Source of the DNA: an uncultured Rhodospirillaceae bacterium
GTDB taxonomy: Bacteria > Pseudomonadota > Alphaproteobacteria > UBA8366
Assembly (NCBI GenBank): GCA_913043025.1
Contig: CAJWLM010000009.1
Location: 1 to 64,000 of the forward strand
Reading direction: 5' to 3'
Length of the DNA: 64,000 nucleotides
The notes beneath the pieces were generated by a model. The model made no database searches, was not told the origin of the DNA, and was given only the letters and a program-made list of their open reading frames with translations. Positions 9,623 through 19,289 of the stretch are shown piece by piece (within the stretch, counting starts at the first letter, position 1; each line of letters starts with the position of its first letter). The position numbers were made by a program, and so were the translations under genes.

Positions 9623-10879
9623 ATGTCCATTGAAGATGAAGACCTTGAGGGTGAATTCATTATGGGGTGGCCTGACCGCAAACGGCTTAGGCATGCGGAG
9701 AGCCCTGACGCAGAAGGAAGAGTAATCTACGCCCGAACTCCAGTGCTTGAACAGGAGGGCTTAATAACGCCAACAGAAGCATTCTTCGTAAATGCCCAAG
9801 TACAGATGCCAGAGCCTGTTCATCCAGATGATTGGCAGGTCGAAATCTGTGGCGAAGTAGACAACCCATTCACCCTAACTCTTGAGGAGCTTAAAAAACT
9901 TCCAGCGCGCACCGTTCGTGCTGTGACAGAGTGCGCTGGTAATGATGGAGATTACTTTGACTGGCTTGCTGGCACCACAAACGTTAAACCACAAATTGCC
10001 CGGGCAAATGATGCTGTAGATCCAAATGTAGACAAATTCAAAAACAATAATATGACGTTTGAAGAGATGCTGGAGCGTCCCCATGCTACTAACTTGTGCA
10101 GTGGGGGCGAATGGACCGGTACTCCGTTGAAAGAAATTCTCGATCGAGCTGGTGTAAAATCCGATGCAGTTAGCGTGCGATTAGTAGGATTTGATGTTGG
10201 CACACCTAATGAGATGAAACTTTATCGTGCCGCGGGCTCTTTGGATGCAGAGATAGCCAAACCAGGCGCCATAAATTTTGACAAAGCACTACCTATGGAT
10301 AAAGCATTTCATGAAGACACAATAATTGCATGGGCGCATAATGGTGATGCACTATTACACGTTCATGGAGCTCCAGCACGAGCTATTGTGCCTGGCTGGG
10401 CTGGAAATTGGTGGGTAAAATGGCTAGAGAAGATTGAAGTCCATGACCACATGGTGCCCTGTTATCATCAGACAGAGTACTTTGTTCTTGGAAAGTCGTA
10501 TGAAGATCCAAACAAAACCATGTGCATGGAGTTAGGCTGCAAAAGCATTATCACATGGCCTAGAGATAACCATTCACCGATAAAAACAGGTGAACATTTG
10601 GTACGCGGTTTAGCGTGGTCAGGCGGTGGCGCAATTGAAAAAGTCGAAGTTAGTCTTGATAGTGGCGAGACTTGGGTCGACGCTCATGTTGAATATTCGC
10701 CGGATAAATGGCTCTGGAAACGTTGGTCCTATCTGTGGGATGTTAGCAAACCGGGCAATTATGCAATCATGGCTCGTGCTTACGATGAAGCTGGGCGTAT
10801 GCAGCCGGTAACAGAATGGAATTATTTAGCTAAACATTTTGACGGTGTTATTCCGTCGGAAATTTCAGTCGTTGAGTAA
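9623..10879 (+). CDS. Sulfite oxidase-like molybdopterin enzyme (SorA/SorT/SoxC-related), no visible signal peptide
   Basis: WQVEICGEVDNPFTLTLEELKKLPARTVRAVTECAGND...CSGGEWTGTPLKEILDRAGV...HGAPARAIVPGWAGNWWVKWLEKIEV; Mo-co dimerisation-type C-terminus. Confidence 0.85.
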   Translation: MSIEDEDLEGEFIMGWPDRKRLRHAESPDAEGRVIYARTPVLEQEGLITPTEAFFVNAQVQMPEPVHPDDWQVEICGEVDNPFTLTLEELKKLPARTVRAVTECAGNDGDYFDWLAGTTNVKPQIARANDAVDPNVDKFKNNNMTFEEMLERPHATNLCSGGEWTGTPLKEILDRAGVKSDAVSVRLVGFDVGTPNEMKLYRAAGSLDAEIAKPGAINFDKALPMDKAFHEDTIIAWAHNGDALLHVHGAPARAIVPGWAGNWWVKWLEKIEVHDHMVPCYHQTEYFVLGKSYEDPNKTMCMELGCKSIITWPRDNHSPIKTGEHLVRGLAWSGGGAIEKVEVSLDSGETWVDAHVEYSPDKWLWKRWSYLWDVSKPGNYAIMARAYDEAGRMQPVTEWNYLAKHFDGVIPSEISVVE

Positions 10880-10885
10880 ACTAAC

Positions 10886-11704
10886 ATGCATATCGTTGTT
10901 TTAGTTAAGCAGATCTTTGATCCGGATGTAGCAACCACTGTTTTTCGAATAGACGAAGAAGCATGCGCTATAGTTCCTTTGCCTGGTGTTTCTCCTGTAA
11001 TAAGCCCATTCGATGAGCAGGCGGTTGAGGCGGCCATGCGAATAAAAGATGCACATGGACAAAAGTTGGAGAGTGAAAAAAATGACGTAAAGGTAACTGT
11101 TGTCACAATGGCAGAAGAAACAGCCCGTGTTGCTATCAAAGGAGAACTCGCTAAGGGCGCAGATGAAGGGTTACTCCTGGCAGATCCGTTGTTTGAAAAT
11201 GCCGATGCTGTTTTAACAGCAAATATTCTTGCTACGGCAATACGGAAGTTAGGTGACGTAGATCTTATAATTGCCGGACGTCAAGCGGCGGATAAAGATC
11301 TCGGTGTTGTTGGTCTCGGTGTAGCCCAATTGCTGGATATACCTGCCATTACATATGCCTGTGACATAGAGATTGATAATAAAACAATTTCAGTGGAGCG
11401 GGTTCTTGAGGACGGTACCGAGAAAGTTCAAACGCAGCTTCCTGCATTGGTTACGATTTCTCATGAGTTAGGGAAGCCACGTTACGCTGGATTACGGGAA
11501 ACTATGCGTGCAGCACGGAAACCGATTAATACGTGGAACGGCAGTGATCTCGGAATCAATACTGAGATTGCATACGGCAGACAGCATATCGAAAAGCTGT
11601 TCATCCCAGATAATAAGGTGAATTGTGAAATCATTCAGGGTGACACGCCCGACGATGTAGCCTTTCAGTTGGCTACTCGACTCAAAGAAGCTGACCTGAT
11701 TTAG
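10886..11704 (+). CDS. etfB: Electron transfer flavoprotein beta subunit
   Basis: MHIVVLVKQIFDPD...VSPFDEQAVEAAMRIKD-type start; DLIIAGRQAADKDLGVVGLGVAQLLDIPAITYA. Confidence 0.88.
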   Translation: MHIVVLVKQIFDPDVATTVFRIDEEACAIVPLPGVSPVISPFDEQAVEAAMRIKDAHGQKLESEKNDVKVTVVTMAEETARVAIKGELAKGADEGLLLADPLFENADAVLTANILATAIRKLGDVDLIIAGRQAADKDLGVVGLGVAQLLDIPAITYACDIEIDNKTISVERVLEDGTEKVQTQLPALVTISHELGKPRYAGLRETMRAARKPINTWNGSDLGINTEIAYGRQHIEKLFIPDNKVNCEIIQGDTPDDVAFQLATRLKEADLI

Positions 11705-11727
11705 CCCACTGACAGGGAGAGCACCAA

Positions 11728-12723
11728 GTGACTGATAAGATTAACATTTTGGTTTTAGTAGAAATGGATCAGGACAAGGCAAGCGATCTTTCTCTGGAAA
11801 TGCTAGGATGCGCGCGGCAACTTGCTGATAAAGATGATGAAAGTGATGTTGTTGCAGTAGTATTTGGTGACGATTTTGGGACACTTGGGGAAGACTTGAT
11901 ATCCTTTGGTGCGGACGAGGTTATCTTATTGGAAAGTACATTGTGCCATCCTTATCAAGCGGATACATGGTTACCCGACATGGCAGCGATGGCCAAGGAG
12001 ACTAAAGCCAGCCTAATACTCATGAGCCATAATAGTACAGGTGGAGACCTCGCACCGCGCCTCGCATTTAAATTGAAATGTGGCGTCGCTACCAGCTGTG
12101 AAAAGATTACAATTGAAGGAGCAAAAACCTTCCTTACCCGGACATGTTATGGCGGAAAGGCACGGGAAGTTTTGTCGTTTGACAACGAAGTTGCAATAGC
12201 AACTATCAGACCCAAATCACAAACTCCAATTGCTCGAGACATCAAGCGCTGCGGGGACGTTAAAACCAAACCCCTGTCCGTAAACAAAAACGATGTCCGT
12301 GTGAATGTAATCGAGCGAAAACGTATCGAAAGTGATGGGCCTAAAATTGAAAATGCCTCCGTTATTGTTGCAGGCGGTGGTGGCCTCGGTGGACCAGAAG
12401 GGTTTGAGATTGCCACTGAACTCGCAGATGTGCTAGGTGGCGCTGTTGGAGCGAGTCGGGTTGCATGTGACCAGGGGTGGTGCCCACCGGGGTATCAAAT
12501 TGGCCTTTCTGGTAAAACCGTCGCGCCAGAGCTTTACATCGCTATTGGAATATCGGGGGCCAGCCATCATATGGCAGGCTGCGCAAATGCGAAAAATATT
12601 GTGGCAATTAATAACGATGCTGATGCACCAATGTTTAATTTCTCAAGATATGGCGCTATCGGCGACTATGAAGCGCTGCTGCCCGCCTTAACAAAACAAA
12701 TTGCAAAGCTTAAAGGACAATAA
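11728..12723 (+). CDS. etfA: Electron transfer flavoprotein alpha subunit
   Basis: VIVAGGGGLGGPEGFE...GGAVGASRVACDQGWCPPGYQIGLSGKTVAPELYIAIGISGASHHMAG...IVAINNDADAPMF; GTG start. Confidence 0.88.
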   Translation: MTDKINILVLVEMDQDKASDLSLEMLGCARQLADKDDESDVVAVVFGDDFGTLGEDLISFGADEVILLESTLCHPYQADTWLPDMAAMAKETKASLILMSHNSTGGDLAPRLAFKLKCGVATSCEKITIEGAKTFLTRTCYGGKAREVLSFDNEVAIATIRPKSQTPIARDIKRCGDVKTKPLSVNKNDVRVNVIERKRIESDGPKIENASVIVAGGGGLGGPEGFEIATELADVLGGAVGASRVACDQGWCPPGYQIGLSGKTVAPELYIAIGISGASHHMAGCANAKNIVAINNDADAPMFNFSRYGAIGDYEALLPALTKQIAKLKGQ

Positions 12724-12736
12724 TTTCATAAGTGTA

Positions 12737-13048
12737 TTACCTGCAATAGGCACTCCAAACGACTGCCAGTTCGCGCAATCTATCTTCTAAAACTTGCATC
12801 TCGGTATTTAAGCGTTGTGCTCTTTGTCTCAATTCTTTTGCCCCGAGTTTTTCTATATTGCCCTTACTTAAACGTTTTTGGTTAAGATGATTGAGCCAGA
12901 ATAAGTTCATTTTAGGTTCAATTCTGCCATCAAAAAGTGCCCGACAGAATCTTATGCTGGATTCATATGTTTTGTGATCATCTGCCCTCACAGCAGTAGT
13001 CACAAAAAGCAATAGCATAATGAGGACTTTATTATTTTTAAAAATCAT
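12737..13048 (-). CDS. Small secreted hypothetical protein
   Basis: Signal peptide MIFKNNKVLIMLLLFVTTAVRADD, then a charged helical mature part. Confidence 0.45.
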   Translation of the reverse strand: MIFKNNKVLIMLLLFVTTAVRADDHKTYESSIRFCRALFDGRIEPKMNLFWLNHLNQKRLSKGNIEKLGAKELRQRAQRLNTEMQVLEDRLRELAVVWSAYCR

Positions 13049-13306
13049 CTGATCCTCACGTTTATCTCTGCGCTAACTTCGTTAGCCTTAACAATGCACC
13101 CAGCTGTAGGAGCGAAAAAAACACACGCACGAGACAATACTAGCAGTTATTCAGATCACTTGGATTACGTAAAAAACACTATTTTTACATTGACCCACCC
13201 TGCAAAGGTTAAGGCTAAATTTAGTCGCCCTCTCAGACAATATGCTAAGTAACTAATAAACCTGCGTTCGCCCCCTGCAATCTCATATTTTACAGAGTAC
13301 CTGAGC

Positions 13307-14098
13307 TTAAATTCCACGAAAATCAGGTTTCCTCTTTTCACTAAATGCTTTCTGGCCTTCTATGCAGTCTGCACTCTCGTAACAAGCGTCTACCAATGCT
13401 CTGCAATAGTTTTGGTCACGCTCTTCAGGAGGTTTCAGAATCTCTTTGATCATAAGCTTTGCTGCCATTATTGTTAACGGTGCATTAGCGGCTATTGTGT
13501 CTGCAAGACTGAACACCTCATTTTCCAACTCATCTGCGGCTACTACGCTTCTTACCCAACCCAAATTAAGAGCTTCAGTCGCGGAATAGAGTTTCCCAGT
13601 AGCTAAAATTTCTAATGCAGCTTTCGCACCAAGGTGTTTCACCAGTCGATCCACATCCATTTCGTTGTAGCCAATACCTAGTTTTGCTGGGGTGATTCCA
13701 AAGCGAGAACGTTCTGATGCCACCAGAATATCGCACTCCATAGCTATCTCTGCTCCGCCGCCAATGGTAACGCCATCAATCATTGCAATCGTTATTTGCG
13801 GGATGTCTCTAAGTGAATTAAAAGCATTCTGTACAGCGACATCATAGTTGTCGCGATCTTTTGGCGTTGCGCGAACCGTGGTAAACTCAGAAATATCTGC
13901 CCCTGCCGAAAATGCTTTATCACCGGCGCCGGAAATAATCACAACGCGTATTCTTGAATCATCTGCAAAAGCTCTGAACTTTTCGTGCAATTCATGCCAC
14001 ATCTCGAGATTAACAGCATTTCTTTTCCCTGGATTATCGATCACTAAATGGACGCGGTGACCCGATATCTTCGTCTGCAGAAATTCAGTCATTGTCAA
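13307..14098 (-). CDS. Enoyl-CoA hydratase/isomerase family protein
   Basis: VVIISGAGDKAFSAGADISEF; AMIDGVTIGGGAEIAMECDILVASERSRFGITPAKLGI. Confidence 0.9.
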   Translation of the reverse strand: MTMTEFLQTKISGHRVHLVIDNPGKRNAVNLEMWHELHEKFRAFADDSRIRVVIISGAGDKAFSAGADISEFTTVRATPKDRDNYDVAVQNAFNSLRDIPQITIAMIDGVTIGGGAEIAMECDILVASERSRFGITPAKLGIGYNEMDVDRLVKHLGAKAALEILATGKLYSATEALNLGWVRSVVAADELENEVFSLADTIAANAPLTIMAAKLMIKEILKPPEERDQNYCRALVDACYESADCIEGQKAFSEKRKPDFRGI

Positions 14099-14368
14099 GT
14101 CCTATGATGTACCCGATCGCTAAGGATTAACCCAGCTTCATGCCAACAGACAATAGAAATAGGAACGCTGCTTTCGGGCAATTATAGACAATGTAAGAAG
14201 CAGCTCCAAGTTACTGTAATTTTTCATAAATAATTTTGGTTTTTCTATTGAAACAAAAACAAAAAAATCCAAATCTATAAATTCAGTCACCCATATTTTT
14301 CATGGCAAGGAGTACTTTTTCACTGTTTTTCTGAAAAAATTGTCCTTGGTAGAATATTTTTTAAAACT

Positions 14369-14389
14369 GCGAATGATAATCATTTCTAT
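14369..14389 (+). promoter_or_regulatory. Candidate Fur-type box upstream of soeA
   Basis: GCGAATGATAATCATTTCT contains the 13-nt dyad AATGATAATCATT, close to the classical Fur consensus GATAATGATAATCATTATC. Confidence 0.4.
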
Positions 14390-14467
14390 TGCGAATAGGA
14401 ATTATTCTCTTTAAGAATCAGGAAGTCATAACCCCAGTAGGTTGGGAGATAGCACCCGAATGTTGGT

Positions 14468-17347
14468 ATGGTAACGCCAAATCTAGATAGGCCTCTTGAA
14501 ACTAGCCCGGTTGTATCGGACGAAATTCGATATACGACGTGCTACATGTGTGCGTGCCGTTGTGGAATACGGGTCCATATGAAAGACGGTACTGTTCGTT
14601 ACATCGATGGAAATCCAAACCACCCGGTAAATAAAGGGGTTCTCTGCGGGAAAGGATCCGCTGGAATAATGACCCTAAATTCACCGGCGCGCTTAACCAA
14701 TCCTCTTCGCCGCGTTGGGCCACGTGGAAGTGGCGAATTTGAAGAAGTGAGTTGGGAAGAGGCGATAGAAACTGCAAAAAAGTGGCTTCAAAATATTCGC
14801 TCAACAGATCCCCGAAAGCTCGCTTTTTTCACTGGTCGAGACCAAAGCCAGGGTTTAACAAGTTGGTGGGCTCAGCAATTCGGCACACCAAATTATGCTG
14901 CACACGGCGGCTTCTGCTCAGTAAACATGGCCGCAGCCGGACTCTACACAATCGGAAGCGCCTTTTGGGAATTTGGAGAGCCTGATTGGGAGTTAACCAG
15001 GTTTTTCATGATGTTTGGTGTTGCTGAAGACCATGATAGTAATCCAATCAAAATGGGACTGGGTCATCTCAAAACGCACGGTGGAAAATTTGTTTCAGTT
15101 AACCCTGTACGAACAGGTTATTCGGCAATTGCTGATGAATGGATTGGCATCACCCCTGGAACAGATGGGCTATTTGTCTTTGCGTTAATTCACGAACTAC
15201 TTCGTGCTGGGAAAGTAGATGCTAATTACTTATCACGGTATACCAATGCTTCATGGTTAGTCTACGATGAGCCTGGTACGGTCGATCACGGTCTGTTTGT
15301 CCGTGATCCTGATGGAAACCCACAATGTTGGGATCGAGAAACCGGCGAACTTACCAATCCCCTTTTAAATGGTTCTAAACCTGCTTTAAAGGGAAACTAC
15401 ATGACTCCCGACAACCGTACCACAAAACCCGCTTTTGTGTTACTTGCCGAACGATATCTCGACGCACAGTACTCTCCGGATGCGGTTGCCGAAAGAACCG
15501 GCGTTCCCGCTGTCACAATAAAACGACTTGCCGTCGAAATTGCCGAGGTTGCCTTTGAACAAGAAATTGAGATCGATGTACCATGGGTTGATTGGGTTGG
15601 ACGACATCATTCTAAAATGATAGGTCGTCCGGTTAGCATGCATGCCATGCGTGGTATATCGGCACATTCCAATGGGTTCCATACATGCCGAGCTATCCAT
15701 GTCTTACAAATTTTGCTTGGCAGTATAGATGTTCCGGGCGGCATGCGATATAAAGCGCCTTACCCAAAGGGCTTAGATTCGTTACCCAAGCCCACAGGGA
15801 AACGTGAGGACGTGCGCCCAAACACACCTCTGCCCGGTCCGCATTTAGGTTTTGTTCGTTCTCCGGAGGACCTCTTAGTCGACGCCGAAGGTAATCCACA
15901 ACGCATTGACAAGGCATTTAGCTGGGATGCCCCGATGTCGGCCCACGGTCTCATGCATATGGTAACGACCAATGCCTGGCAAGGAGACCCATTCAAAATA
16001 GACACCCTGTTCTACTACATGGCCAACATGGCATGGAATTCAGCCATGAATACAACTGACACTATCAACATGTTCACCGACAAAGACGACGAAGGTGAAT
16101 ACAAAATTCCTCACATCATTTATTCGGATGCGTTTTATTCTGAAATGGTTCCCTACGCAGATTTAATTTTGCCTGACACAACATACCTCGAACGATACGA
16201 TTGTATCTCACTACTGGACAGACCTATTTGTGATGCAGATGGAGCAGCGGACTCCATTCGTCACCCGGTTGTGCAACCAGATAGAAATGTTCGACCCTTT
16301 CAGGATGTTCTTATCGACCTTGGGGCTCGACTTGGGTTGGAGGGTCTTGTAAACGAGGATGGTACTGCTAAATACCCCAATGGGTATAAAGAATATATGG
16401 TTTTGCATGAACGGAAACCAGGGATCGGTCCACTTGCAGGTTGGCGCGGGGCAGATGGATCAAAGATCGGCTGTGGAGAACCAAACCTGGATCAATTGAA
16501 TAAGTATATCGACAATCAATGTTTTTGGCGCCATGAGCTAGACCCAGATCAACGTTACTTCAAAAATGTTAATGCTAATTACCTCAACTTTGCAAAAAAC
16601 ATGGGTTTTGTTGCTAGCAGTAAACCGATAATTTTACAGGTTTATGCAGAAGAACTGCAGACTTTTCGTTTAGCTGCCGATGGACACGGATCTATCAAGG
16701 TGCCTGAAAAAAATCGAGATCGAATTAAAAATTATTTTGATCCGCTTCCCATCTGGTACCCGCCATTCGAGGACATTATCGAGGGTGTTGATGAATATCC
16801 AATGCATGCCATTACCCAACGGCCAATGGCTATGTACCACTCCTGGGGATCACAAAATGCCTGGTTGAGGCAAATCCATGGCGAAAATCGTCTTTACATC
16901 TCTCGTGAAAGGGCAGGATCTTTGGGCCTGTCAGATGATGAGTGGGCTTGGGTTAGCAGCCGGAACGGGCGCATCAAAGTGCAGGTCCGTTTGATGGATG
17001 GTGTGAACCCCAATACTGTTTGGACCTGGAATGCCATTGGCAAGAGATCAGGCGCATGGAATTTAAAAGAAGGTGGGAGAGAAGCAAAGTCTAGTTTTTT
17101 AATGAACCACTTGATTGACGAATTATTGCCTGAGCAGCCATGCGGCTATCGATTTACTAACTCGGATCCGGTTACAGGGCAGGCTGCATGGTACGACCTT
17201 CGTGTTCGTGTCGAAAGGGCCGATCAAACTGGGCCGAAAGAGACGTTTCCGCAATTTCCTCCTTTAGCCCCAAAGACAAAGGTTAGCGAGCGGGTAGATA
17301 TTTCACGGTTTGGGGAGAGTTTCCGCGCTGGGCAAGGGAACGACTGA
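14468..17347 (+). CDS. soeA: Molybdopterin oxidoreductase of the DMSO reductase family, SoeA-like cytoplasmic sulfite dehydrogenase subunit
   Basis: N-terminal [4Fe-4S] motif CYMCACRCG...VLCGKGSAGIM; three-gene set with a ferredoxin-like and a DmsC-like subunit. Confidence 0.8.
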   Translation: MVTPNLDRPLETSPVVSDEIRYTTCYMCACRCGIRVHMKDGTVRYIDGNPNHPVNKGVLCGKGSAGIMTLNSPARLTNPLRRVGPRGSGEFEEVSWEEAIETAKKWLQNIRSTDPRKLAFFTGRDQSQGLTSWWAQQFGTPNYAAHGGFCSVNMAAAGLYTIGSAFWEFGEPDWELTRFFMMFGVAEDHDSNPIKMGLGHLKTHGGKFVSVNPVRTGYSAIADEWIGITPGTDGLFVFALIHELLRAGKVDANYLSRYTNASWLVYDEPGTVDHGLFVRDPDGNPQCWDRETGELTNPLLNGSKPALKGNYMTPDNRTTKPAFVLLAERYLDAQYSPDAVAERTGVPAVTIKRLAVEIAEVAFEQEIEIDVPWVDWVGRHHSKMIGRPVSMHAMRGISAHSNGFHTCRAIHVLQILLGSIDVPGGMRYKAPYPKGLDSLPKPTGKREDVRPNTPLPGPHLGFVRSPEDLLVDAEGNPQRIDKAFSWDAPMSAHGLMHMVTTNAWQGDPFKIDTLFYYMANMAWNSAMNTTDTINMFTDKDDEGEYKIPHIIYSDAFYSEMVPYADLILPDTTYLERYDCISLLDRPICDADGAADSIRHPVVQPDRNVRPFQDVLIDLGARLGLEGLVNEDGTAKYPNGYKEYMVLHERKPGIGPLAGWRGADGSKIGCGEPNLDQLNKYIDNQCFWRHELDPDQRYFKNVNANYLNFAKNMGFVASSKPIILQVYAEELQTFRLAADGHGSIKVPEKNRDRIKNYFDPLPIWYPPFEDIIEGVDEYPMHAITQRPMAMYHSWGSQNAWLRQIHGENRLYISRERAGSLGLSDDEWAWVSSRNGRIKVQVRLMDGVNPNTVWTWNAIGKRSGAWNLKEGGREAKSSFLMNHLIDELLPEQPCGYRFTNSDPVTGQAAWYDLRVRVERADQTGPKETFPQFPPLAPKTKVSERVDISRFGESFRAGQGND

Positions 17348-18090
17348 TGACTTCTTTACCCGAAGAACAGTCCAAGACTAGATTGGGTCTCGTCATTGAT
17401 TTGGATATCTGTGTGGGATGTCATGCATGTGCGGTGAATTGTAAAGAGTGGAACTCGAGCGGCTATCATGCCCCTATGACTGACAAAGATCCGTACGGTC
17501 ACGACCCACTAGGCGTTTGGTTTAATCGCATCCACACGTTTGAAGAAACGTCAGAAGCAGGGCAAAGAACCGTACACTTCCCTAAATCGTGCCTTCACTG
17601 TGAAGATGCACCGTGTGTAACAGTATGCCCTACAGGGGCGTCGTACAAGCGCTCAGAAGATGGGATTGTGCTTGTTGATGAGTCTAAATGTATCGGATGT
17701 AAGTTATGCTCATGGGCTTGCCCTTACGGGGCGCGAGAATTTGATGACGATGCTGGTGTAATGAAGAAGTGCACACTTTGTGTTGACCGTATCTATAACG
17801 AAAATTTAGATAGTGAGACACGTTTACCAGCATGCGTATCAACCTGCCCTGCAAGTGCCCGACATTTTGGTGATTTCGCCGACCCAAACTCAAATGTTTC
17901 TAAATTAGTGAAGGAACGCGGCGGATACGATCTAATGCCGGAAATGAAGTGCTCTCCGACAAACAAATATTTGCCACCAAGACCAAGGCGGGATGAGCAA
18001 GCCGCCGTCGGCTCTTCCCCCCGGCGCCTCGAAGAAGCTAAGCCAGAAGGAGGTTTTCTTGGGTGGATTGATGACTTGTTGTCAGAATAA
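17347..18090 (+). CDS. soeB: 4Fe-4S electron-transfer subunit, SoeB-like
   Basis: CVGCHACAVNCKEWN, CLHCEDAPCVTVCPTGA, CIGCKLCSWACPYGA, CTLC: multiple cluster motifs; overlaps the soeA stop. Confidence 0.82.
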   Translation: MTSLPEEQSKTRLGLVIDLDICVGCHACAVNCKEWNSSGYHAPMTDKDPYGHDPLGVWFNRIHTFEETSEAGQRTVHFPKSCLHCEDAPCVTVCPTGASYKRSEDGIVLVDESKCIGCKLCSWACPYGAREFDDDAGVMKKCTLCVDRIYNENLDSETRLPACVSTCPASARHFGDFADPNSNVSKLVKERGGYDLMPEMKCSPTNKYLPPRPRRDEQAAVGSSPRRLEEAKPEGGFLGWIDDLLSE

Positions 18091-19044
18091 ATGCATCCTG
18101 CAGCGTCTATAATATTATTCACAACTGCATCGGGTCTGGGTTACGGGCTCTTGTTTGTGTTGGGAATAGCAGCAGCATGCGGATTGCTTCCACCCAACAC
18201 TTTGTTTGGCGTGCTAACTATAGCGCTCGCTCTCGGCACTGTATCAATTGGCTTACTATCCTCCACCTTTCACCTCGGTCATCCAGAACGAGCGTGGAGA
18301 GCAGTCACGCAATGGCGTTCTTCTTGGCTCTCTCGCGAGGGCGTATTGGCAATTTTAGTGTACGGACCTGCTTTTTACTTTGGTGCTGGTTGGATCCTTT
18401 TTGATCAGGAACTTTATGCATGGCGGGCTATTTCTTTTACCCTCGCAGTTGGCGCCATTGCGACTGTATTTTGTACTGCAATGATATATGCGTCCCTAAA
18501 GTCCATACCACGGTGGAATAATCAATGGGTATCCGCCGTCTATTTGAGCTTATCCCTGATGACCGGTGCTCTGTGGTTCGTTGCCATCTGGGCGTTCTTT
18601 TTTCCTGTTCCGACTGCGCTGACGACTATTTTGTTAGTTTTGATCATAGTCGCATACGCATGTAAGTATTGTTATTGGCGATACATAGAAAACGCTCCAG
18701 TTGTATCGACAGCGGAAAGCGCAACTGGCCTTGGGTCTAAGGGTAAAACTCGACTACTTGAACCGCCTCACACTGGTCGAAATTATCTGTTAGAAGAAAT
18801 GGGCTATAAAGTAGCTCGTAAGCACGCGAATAAGTTGCGGGTTATCTGCATGTTTTCTGCTTTTGGCGTTCCGATCGCTTGTTATGTATTTATATATTTT
18901 GCAGATGGCTACTACGTTACTGTTTTGGCAGTCACAGCTGCAGTGTTGGGTCAAGTTGGCGTTACGATCGAGCGTTGGTTATTTTTTGCCGAAGCTGAAC
19001 ATGTAGTGATGCTCTATTATGGCAAAGACCAAATTCACGGCTAA
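18091..19044 (+). CDS. soeC: DmsC/SoeC-like membrane anchor subunit
   Basis: Multi-TM; STFHLGHPERAWRAVTQWRSSWLSREGVLAILVYGPAF is typical of DmsC-like anchors; adjacent to soeB. Confidence 0.8.
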   Translation: MHPAASIILFTTASGLGYGLLFVLGIAAACGLLPPNTLFGVLTIALALGTVSIGLLSSTFHLGHPERAWRAVTQWRSSWLSREGVLAILVYGPAFYFGAGWILFDQELYAWRAISFTLAVGAIATVFCTAMIYASLKSIPRWNNQWVSAVYLSLSLMTGALWFVAIWAFFFPVPTALTTILLVLIIVAYACKYCYWRYIENAPVVSTAESATGLGSKGKTRLLEPPHTGRNYLLEEMGYKVARKHANKLRVICMFSAFGVPIACYVFIYFADGYYVTVLAVTAAVLGQVGVTIERWLFFAEAEHVVMLYYGKDQIHG

Positions 19045-19289
19045 ATTTTTAAGCTTTCGATGATATAATAAATTTGTTGATATGGTTAGTCTGATTTAAT
19101 CTTAGTTTTTTCTTAACAACCAGACACCTATGTCTTGGAGTCGTATCGATTCCTCTGCACAGTTTTTGTTCAGAATCCAGAATTGGGTATTCCTCTCCCA
19201 CGGGGTTATGGCAATATAGGTTAATGCACGGGAAGCTTAGCAGCCTGAAACCACATGTCTTCTCATTCAATGTCAGAAAAATACGATAT

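Noticed and set aside
9437-9694. 85-aa minus-strand ORF upstream of the sulfite oxidase-like gene
   Set aside because: Lies across the promoter region and the start of a clear gene; translation shows no domain or signal.
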